The position numbers and the translations under genes were made by a program. A stretch of 64,000 nucleotides of DNA, from assembly GCA_000827325.1 (NCBI GenBank), contig KN832890.1:767208-831207 (forward strand). The letters run 5' to 3'. Under the pieces are notes generated by a model. The model saw only the letters and a program-made list of their open reading frames with translations, searched no databases and had not been told where the DNA came from. The stretch is from Oidiodendron maius Zn (lineage: Eukaryota > Ascomycota > Leotiomycetes > Myxotrichaceae). Within the stretch, counting starts at the first letter, position 1, and each line of letters begins with the position of its first letter. This document shows positions 56,600 to 64,000 of this stretch, piece after piece.

Positions 56600-59500
56600 T
56601 GAATATCCTTATAAAAGGATAAATACTTAGAGTATTAATAGACTTAAGAGTAATAGATAACTTTATTAATATAGAAACAGTTATATAAGAAAGGTATTAG
56701 GCTTTAGAAAAGAAAGTACTATACTAACTACTCCTTGTTAATAGAGGAGAAATCAGATCTAATAAAGGAATAGTAACCTATAAGACTAAGAAATTATTAA
56801 TAACTATATTAAAGGGATATACTAAAGATATTCAATTTAATATTATTACTATAGATACTTATAAGATAATACTTAATATACCTTAGTTATAATTCTATAA
56901 CCTTTAAATCAACTAGATAGGTGAATATATTACTATAAACTAATACTAATATAGAAGTAATAGTATAGTATCTAAAGGAAGGGTAGAACTTCTACTCTAT
57001 AAGCAGTTATATATAACTACTAAAGAGGAAGAGAACCTAGCCTAGACCTCTATACTAAAGCAAATTCCAGTAGTATATAAGAAATATAAACTACTATTCT
57101 AAGAAGTACCTATAAATAAGATACTTCTAAAGCACTAGCTATAGGATTATAAGATACCTATTAAGCCTAGAAAGATATCTTCTTTTAGACTACTATACTA
57201 GATATTAGAAAAGAAGTTAGAGGTTCTTAAGAAATTTATTAATAAGAATCTAGTAAAAGGATTTATATAACTATCTATATTATTAATAACAAGCCTAGTC
57301 CTGTTTATACTAAAAAAGAATAGTAACCTATAGCTATATATAGACTATAGATAGCTAAACGATATTACTATTAAGGATAAGTATATACTACTACTAATTA
57401 ATAAATTATATAATAGACTCTAAGAAGCTAAATACTTTATAAGTTTTGATATATAGAGAGTATATTATATAATAAGAATAAAGAAGGGTAAGGAATAGAA
57501 AACAGTATTCTATATCTACTATAGCCTCTATAAGACTCTAGTTATATAGGAAGGACTAACTAATACCTCTATAACCTATTAGCAAATGATTAATAACTAG
57601 CTATATAAATATCTTAATATCTTTATAGTTGCTTACTTGAATAATATCCTTATATTCTCTAAGATACTAACTAAGTATATTAAATATATTAAGAAAGTAC
57701 TAGACAAGATTAAGTAAGCAAGACTACTAATTAAACCAGGAAAATATAAGTTTTATAAAAAGGAACTTAAGTTCCTAGAATATATTATTAGGGAAAATAG
57801 AATCTAGATAGATAAGGAAAAAGTAAAGGCTATCCTTAAATAGCTAGTCCTATAAACTATTAAGGAAGTATAATCCTTTTTAGGATTTACTAACTTCTAT
57901 TAATAGTTTATCTAGGATTACTTAAAGGTAATAGTACCCTTAATAGGATTAATAAAAAAGGACTAGAAATTTATATAGGATAAGATAGCCTAAAAAGCCC
58001 TTAATATACTCAAATATAAATTTATACAAGTACTAATATTTACTATCTTTAACCTAAAACAGAAAATTATTCTAGAAACAGATATATCTAACTTTACTAT
58101 TAGAGCTTACCTAAAACAAATTAATAAGTAAAGGAAGTTAAGACTAGTTATATACTACTTATATAAACTATTACTAGCTAAGTTAAACTATAATATATAT
58201 AATAAAGAACTATTAGTAATAGTTATTATATATAAATAGTAGAGAGTTTACCTTAAAGGATCTATATATCAGGTATAGATCTAGATAGATTATAAGAACC
58301 TTACTTCCTTTACTATAACCAAGATCCTAAACTAAAGATAAGTCTAATAGTCTAAAGTATTATTAGTCTATAACTTTATTATAGTATATAGGAAAGGATT
58401 AAAGAATACTAGAGCTGATACTCTAAGCTAATAATAGAACTATACCAGGAAACCTATAGAAAGGCTCTAAGCAATATTATAAGCTAAAGATAAAGGTATA
58501 GAATATAACTATAAACTATTGGCTATAATCTTAGTTATAGAGGATATATAATTAGAGAAGATAATTAAGAGTATATATTTAGTAGATAAGAGTATATAAA
58601 GAGTTCTAAAAGAACTAACTATAGACTTCCTAGTTAACTACTAGAGTATATTATAATTTAAGGGTCTTATCTATATCCTAACTAGAATAAGAAAAGATTT
58701 TATATAGAGACAATATATACTTCTAGTATATAGATATTAAGGAATTACAAGAACCCTTAAAAGACTAGTAAAGGACTACTATTTTCTAGATATAAGGAAA
58801 GAGATAGAGAAAATAGTAAGGGAATATATCTTATATAACAAAAATAAGATAAACCAATATACCCTCTATAGGCTGCTATAACTACTACTAATACTAGATA
58901 GAGTATAGAAATCTATTGCTTTTGATTTTATTATTAAACTCCTACTATTAAAGGAACTAATAACTAAAGTTATCTATAACTTAATATAAGTAATAATAGA
59001 TAGATTAACTAAATATAGGTACTTTATACCCTATAAGGAAAGCAGTAATACTCTAGAATTAGTATATATATTCCTAAGGATTATTCTTAATCAGTATAGA
59101 TTACTAGAAGAAATAATCTTAGATAGAGATAAGCTATTTATCTTAAAATTCTAGTAATCTCTTATAGTAAGACTAAGAGTAAACTATAAACTATTAATAG
59201 TATTCTACTCTTAAATAGATAATTAAACAGAACAACTAAACTAAACCTTAAAGCAATATTTAAGAAACTATATTAACTATAAACAAAACAATTAGATAAA
59301 ATAGCTACTACTAGTATAGTTTGCTTATAATAGTATAAAGAGTAAAGCAATAAGGACTTTACCCTTCTTTATTAACTTTAGCTATAAACTAGAGGCTTAT
59401 AGATAACTAAGAAAAGATAAAGAAAAAGCAGAACTATCTAGAGTATTTATAGATAAACTATAATAACTAAAAGAATAGCTTACAAAAGATATTATATTTA

Positions 59501-59930
59501 GCTAGTAGTAAACTATAGTAAATACTAACAAAAAGTATAGTATAGAACCTCTACTAAAAGAGAGAGATAAAGTATATCTACTATAAAGGAATATTAAAAC
59601 TAAACAACTAAGCAGTAAGCTAGACTTCAAGAAACTAGGACTATTCAAAATTCTAGAAAAGGTTAGACCTATTAATTATAAACTATAGCTATCTAAGAAC
59701 TCTAGACTCTACCCTATATTCTATATATCTCTACTAGAACTAGTAAAGGGAGATATACTAGTAGTAATATAAACTAAACTCTAACTAGAAAATAATCTAA
59801 GAGAATATAAAATCAAAAGAATTCTAGATACTAGAATAACTATAAAAGGTTAGTAAGAGTATTTAATTAAATAGAAAGGATATAGTCAAACAGATAATTT
59901 ATAGAAACTAGAGGAAAATCTTAACTATCT
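56600..59930 (+). pseudogene. pol relic: protease, RT, RNase H, integrase, chromodomain
   Basis: Read through its stops, the strand shows VLIDLRVIDNF (protease D-S/T-G region, near 56630), a reverse transcriptase with CIDYRQLND near 57340 and YLNNILI near 57640 where YLDD is expected, ILETDISNFTIRAYLKQ (RNase H, near 58070), an integrase with a zinc-binding RYQGI...-like part near 58730 and VIIDRLTKY near 58990, and a chromodomain YLIK-stop-KGYS near 59855. Most stops are TAG where Gln or Trp is conserved, so the loss is explained by C-to-T and G-to-A change. Confidence 0.88.
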
Positions 59931-60618
59931 AGAGCTTTTAAAGAAGTTTCTCTATTAATATTAATCAAGTTCTAGAAAGAAGGTAAGATAGATAGATTAG
60001 AATCAAAAGCTATACTAGTAAAATCTAATAGGTTATTTAAAAGGCTACCTGATATATCAGTAGAACTAGCTAGAGTAAAGACTTAGTAATTAGTCTCTTC
60101 CTTCTTATATACCTTCTTTTCCTCTATTATATCTAACTTATCTATAGTTTTAAGACTATAACTAAGTATATTACTAGTATACCTCTAGAAGAATTTCTTT
60201 TATTAATATAATCTAGTAAGATAGTTGATAGCCTTGTTTAGGGCTGATTAAGCTTTATAGAAAGAGTCTTTAGCTAGTATCTCTATAGTATTAAAACAGA
60301 ACTCTTTATACTCTATAGTCTTCTAGTTATTTATAGAAATACCTTTAATATTATACTTCTTTCTAATATATATATACTCTAAATAATAGAGAGTATCTAT
60401 TAGGAGAATTATATATTTCTTCTTATTCTTCTTATAAAAAGAATAGAGTAATATTTCAATTCTTATATAAGCTATATAATTTCCTAAAGCAAACTATTTA
60501 TACTTCTTTTACTAGAAAGGAGTAAATATATTAAAGAAGAAGAAGGGCTATAATAGCTAGATAATATTTCTTAGGCTCTATTTAAGCAATTAGAACAATC
60601 TAGCTAAAAAGAGGCTAG

Positions 60619-60942
60619 TATTATAAACATATACTCAACTATAGTCTAAAGCTTAATAAAACTCTATATAGAGAACTATAGAGGAATATTATATATAAAG
60701 AAGGACTACTAGAGACTATTAGTCTATAATAGTCTATAGTAGTCTAATCAGGAATAAAGGTTCTATATAAATAGTATATATTCCTTAGTAAATAAAAGCT
60801 TTATACTTAACTTAAATAAAGTATCTTATTACTACTTTAGTAACTTACTAAATCCTTATATTACTTCTTGACTTGATAGTATCCCTACTTTACTTAACTT
60901 ACTTAACAACTTATCTAATACTAGATATAAGCTATTATTACA
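60619..60942 (+). repeat. 3' LTR (324 bp), heavily RIP-mutated
   Basis: Same length as the 5' LTR; nearly all differences are C/T or G/A. Begins TATTATAAACATATACTC against TGTTACGAACACGTGCTC and ends TTATTACA. Confidence 0.92.
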
Positions 60943-60947
60943 CTTAT

Positions 60948-61981
60948 CCCTCTATATTAGTAATCAATATAGGGACAATTAAGGTAGTGCTTATAAAGAA
61001 GTTATAGTATTAAAGTCCTATCTATAAAGACCTTTGAAATATAGATACTAAGAATAGAGGGAAACTTAGAGTCTCTATAATCTAACTGTTTATATCTTGC
61101 TTATTTTGTATTATCTAGCTAATATAGGGCTTATTTCTACTAATATAAAGAGAAAGAGATCTTTACTAAAAGCAGTAAAGAGGAGTAGTATTAAAGCACT
61201 CTAATATAATAATTTATAGACTAGTAGTACTAGTTATACTAATAGGATAACTATTAAAAGATTATTAAAAAAGGAGAAGAATAGAGATTATAAATATAAA
61301 GAAAGATAAGAAGAGATAAGAAGGAATATAGAGATAACTCTTCTACTATTATACCTATAATAGTCTAGCTAGACTAGGATAGAGTAGTTCTGCTAGGCTA
61401 GTAGCAGCTAGGATCCGGATATAGTAGTTAAGGAGGATTTATAATAGATTAGAATTAGCAGGCTAGAGCAGCTACTAGCAATTTGCTATATTCTCTTAAT
61501 ACTAGACTTAATCTAGACTAAACAGTATTTATATAGTTAAGTATTTGCCTAGAGAGCTTTTCTCTCTTTAGTTTAATTATCTTTATTAATATAGTACCTT
61601 AACTAGCTACTACCTCCCTTTATAAAGCTTATAATAGCTAGACTATTATATTATAATTAAACTTACTCTTCTTCTTCTTTACTCTTATAGTTAATCAAGG
61701 TTAAATACTACTGCTACTTACTAAGAGCTACTAGATTAGTTAATCTATAGCTCTTTTATATCTTTGATATCATTAGCTTTAACTATATAGTTATAAAACA
61801 AGCTATTAAAGCAAAGGCAGCTAGAGAAGCTTTAGAAGCCAGAATTTAATCAGAACTAGTGTTTATTAAGCCTGTTTATACTTACTACCTTTACTGACCT
61901 ATTAAACCTCTTATACTCTTTAACCTTTAAATATACACCTATATAACTAGTAAATATATCCTAGCAAGAATACTATCTCTA
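60948..61981. other. AT-rich relic between the two gypsy copies
   Basis: Strongly AT-rich with one less-mutated patch near 61380-61460 (GGATCCGGAT). Probably another old repeat; no domain recognised. Confidence 0.45.
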
Positions 61982-62305
61982 TATAATAATAGCTTATATC
62001 TAGTATTAGATAAGTTATTAAGTAGGTTAAGTAAAGTAGGGATACTATTAAGTCAAGAAGTAATATAGGGACTTAATAAGTTACTAAAGTAGTAATAAGA
62101 TACTTTATTTAAGTTAAGTATAAAGCTTCTATTTACTAAGGAATATATACTGTTTATATAGAACCTTTATTCCTGATTAGACTACTATAGACTATTATAG
62201 ACCAATAGTCTCTAGTAGTCCTTCCTTATATATAACATTCCTCTATAGTTCTCTATATAGAGTTCTACTAAGCCTTAGACTATAGTTAAGTATATGTTTA
62301 TAATA
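61982..62305 (-). repeat. Third LTR copy, inverted
   Basis: 324 bp, the same length as the two direct LTRs, in reverse orientation; ends GTTTATAATA against the 3' LTR start. RIP-mutated. Confidence 0.9.
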
Positions 62306-63413
62306 CTAGCCCTCTTTTAGCTAGATTGTTCTAATCGCTTAAATAGAGCCTAAGAAATATTGTCTAGCTATTATAGCCCTTTTTCTTCTTTAATATATCT
62401 ACCCCTTTCTAGTAAAAGAAGTATAAATAGTTTACTTTAGGAAATTATATAGCTTATATAGGAATTGAAATATTGCTCTACTCTTTTTATAAGAAGAATA
62501 AAAAGAAATATATAATTCTCTTAATAGATACTCCTTACTATTTAGAGTATATATATATTAGAAAGAAGTATAATATTAAAGGTATTCCTATTAGTAACTA
62601 GAAGGCTATAGAGTATAAAGAGTTCTATCTTAATACTATAGAGATACTAGCTAAAGACTCTTTCTGTAAAGCTTAGTCAGCCCTAAATAAAGCTATTAAC
62701 TATCTTACTAGGTTATATTAATAAAAGAAATTCCTCTAGAGGTATACTAGTAATATATTTAGTTATAGTCTTAAAACTATAGATAAGTTAGATATAGTAG
62801 AGGAAAAGGAGGTATATAAGAAGGAAGAGGCTAATTACCAAGTCCTTACTCTAGCTAATTCTGCTAATATATCAGGTAGTCTTTTAAGTAACCTATTAGA
62901 TTTTACTAATATAGCTTTTAATCCTAATCTATCTATCTTACCTTCTTTCTAGAACTTAATTAATATTAGTAGAGAAATTTCTTTAAAAGCTTTAGATAGT
63001 TAAGATTTTCCTCTAGTTCCTATAAATTATCTATTTGATTATATCTTTTCTATTTGATTAAATACTTTTACTAATCTTTTATAGTTATCTTAGTATCTAG
63101 GATTCTCTTAACTTTATATTCTCCTAGATTGTTTTCTAGTTAGAGTTTAGTTTATATTACTACTAGTATATCTCCCTTTACTGGTTCTAGTAGAGATATA
63201 TAGAATATAGAATAGAGTCTAGAGTTCTCAGGTAGCTATAGTTTATAATTAATAGATCTAACCTTTTCTAGAATTTTGAATAGTCCTAGTTTCTTAAAGT
63301 CTAGCTTACTGCTTAATTATTTAGTTTTGATATTCTTTTATAGTAGGTATACTTTATCCCCTTCTTTTAATAGAGGTCCTATACTATACTTTTTGTTAGT
63401 ATTTACTATAGTT
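61982..63413 (-). mobile_element. Truncated inverted second copy of the gypsy element
   Basis: This is the reverse complement of about 59510-60942 of the first element: LTR, 3' untranslated region and integrase/chromodomain end. Matching landmarks include AGTATTTACTATAG near 63400 with its complement near 59515. It stops at a TTA-repeat tract that belongs to the adjacent LINE. RIP-mutated throughout. Confidence 0.88.
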
Positions 63414-64000
63414 TATTATTATTATTATTAATACTCTGTTTAGCTATCTAGCTATAGAACCTCTACTAGAAATATCATAAGGTAAACCGTGCCCCTTAGG
63501 GCTGGACGAAACCCTTATGCATTGGTCCTTATACGCACGAAGCGTCTTCGCCTGGTCCTCGCTGCTACTTAGCCGGTCTTACCGCCGACTATGTGATACC
63601 ACCTGGAGCCTCTATAGCCCCCTTTCTTCCTCCTCCTCCTCCTGGTCCTGGATTGCTGCATACCTGCAGGCTCGCCGGAACTCAGGGAGGCGGCCGGTAG
63701 CTAGCAGCCACCTTACCACCGTCCCTGCACAGGCTGGGTCTGCCGTTGCTGCTGTGAAGTCGCGGGTGGTTCGAAGGGGGTGCGGTAGGAGGGCCCTCTG
63801 GAGCTCCTCTCTCTCTTGTTGTAGTTCTGGGCAATAGAGGACTATATGGGCTGGCGTTTCCCCTGTAATGCTGCAGCGACAGAGCGGCGTGTTCACTTCT
63901 GGGACCCTTCGCTGGAACAGGAATGCTCGGAGCCCTATCTTGCCTGTACGGATCTGTATAAGAAGGGAGCTTTCATGCTTCTTGAGGCCCTGGTGTTTCT
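63414..64000 (-). mobile_element. 3' end of a LINE (non-LTR) with TAA-repeat tail
   Basis: On the minus strand an open frame ends at 63612, a short untranslated stretch follows, then TTAATAATAATAATAATAA at 63414-63432. The tail joins directly to RIP-mutated gypsy DNA. A simple-repeat tail at the 3' end is how many fungal LINEs finish, and shows the insertion point. The coding part has normal GC content. Confidence 0.75.
63612..64000 (-). CDS. LINE ORF2 C-terminus (reverse transcriptase polyprotein), partial
   Basis: The minus-strand frame is open from the window edge to a TAG at 63612 (about 129 residues). It has IQIRTGKIGLRAFLFQRRVP, then CRCSITGETPAHIVLYCP: a Cys/His cluster of the kind found at the C-terminus of Tad1-like fungal LINE polyproteins, after the RNase H region. 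A Glu-rich end follows. The frame is unbroken in this window, unlike every gypsy frame next to it. The upstream RT domain lies outside, so activity cannot be judged. Confidence 0.75.
   Translation of the reverse strand, partial: KHQGLKKHESSLLIQIRTGKIGLRAFLFQRRVPEVNTPLCRCSITGETPAHIVLYCPELQQEREELQRALLPHPLRTTRDFTAATADPACAGTVVRWLLATGRLPEFRRACRYAAIQDQEEEEEERGL

Larger units (their letters stand above)
54251..60942 (+). mobile_element. Full-length, RIP-inactivated Ty3/gypsy chromovirus-type element
   Basis: The 6692-bp element is bounded by 324-bp direct LTRs (TG...CA, degraded in places) and by a 5-bp target duplication CTTAT (54246-54250 and 60943-60947). The internal part is extremely AT-rich, with TAG stops in every frame, as RIP leaves it. 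Order of recognisable relics: gag, protease, reverse transcriptase, RNase H, integrase, chromodomain, polypurine-like AAAAAGAGG before the 3' LTR. That order and the chromodomain place it with fungal chromoviruses. It cannot make protein. Confidence 0.93.

Overview
The window looks like nuclear DNA of a filamentous ascomycete (Pezizomycotina, most like Eurotiales). Genes are split by short GT-AG introns of about 40-90 bases with CTAAC-type branch sites. The families present are typical of these fungi: NACHT-ankyrin and patatin-NB-ARC-TPR proteins, HET, GH43 and GH125 secreted enzymes, ABC transporters. The transposon DNA carries the C-to-T and G-to-A scars of repeat-induced point mutation (RIP). 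No bacterial operon structure is visible. The species cannot be named from the sequence alone.

Layout. 1-9.7 kb: a hemerythrin-like protein (5' partial), a decayed O-methyltransferase, a small DoxX-like membrane protein, a C2H2-ankyrin protein with about 19 ankyrin repeats, a 19-bp minisatellite, and an unusual zinc-finger protein with long Gly/Leu/Asn-rich internal repeats. 9.7-17 kb: a 953-residue protein of unknown function with a TFIIS-N-like C-terminal part, and a secreted GH125-type mannosidase. 17-23.3 kb: a giant NACHT-ankyrin receptor-like protein (1987 aa). 24.5-31 kb: a 5'-truncated GNAT acetyltransferase, a proline iminopeptidase-like hydrolase, a secreted GH43 glycosidase, and a HET gene killed by truncation, a nonsense codon and a frameshift. 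31-37 kb: RIP-type AT-rich debris, a foldback repeat, and a patatin-NB-ARC-TPR protein (1282 aa, six exons). 37.8-53.4 kb: a MoCo-sulfurase-like class V aminotransferase, an ABCG half transporter, a two-domain GFA/Mss4-like protein between diverged direct repeats, a Yor1-like ABCC transporter, a 245-bp TA-flanked MITE, and an alpha/beta hydrolase. 54-64 kb: a complete but RIP-destroyed chromovirus-type Ty3/gypsy element with 324-bp LTRs and a CTTAT target duplication, a truncated inverted second copy, and a GC-normal LINE whose TAA-repeat tail sits inside that second copy.

The most coherent biological theme is self/non-self recognition. Within 33 kb lie a NACHT-ankyrin NLR, a patatin-NB-ARC-TPR NLR, a C2H2-ankyrin protein and a HET relic. 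The ankyrin and TPR arrays contain near-identical repeat units, the signature of fast-evolving fungal recognition genes. The other genes look like ordinary accessory metabolism and transport. I see no secondary-metabolite core enzyme, so the two ABC transporters, hydrolases and the O-methyltransferase relic do not form a convincing biosynthetic cluster.
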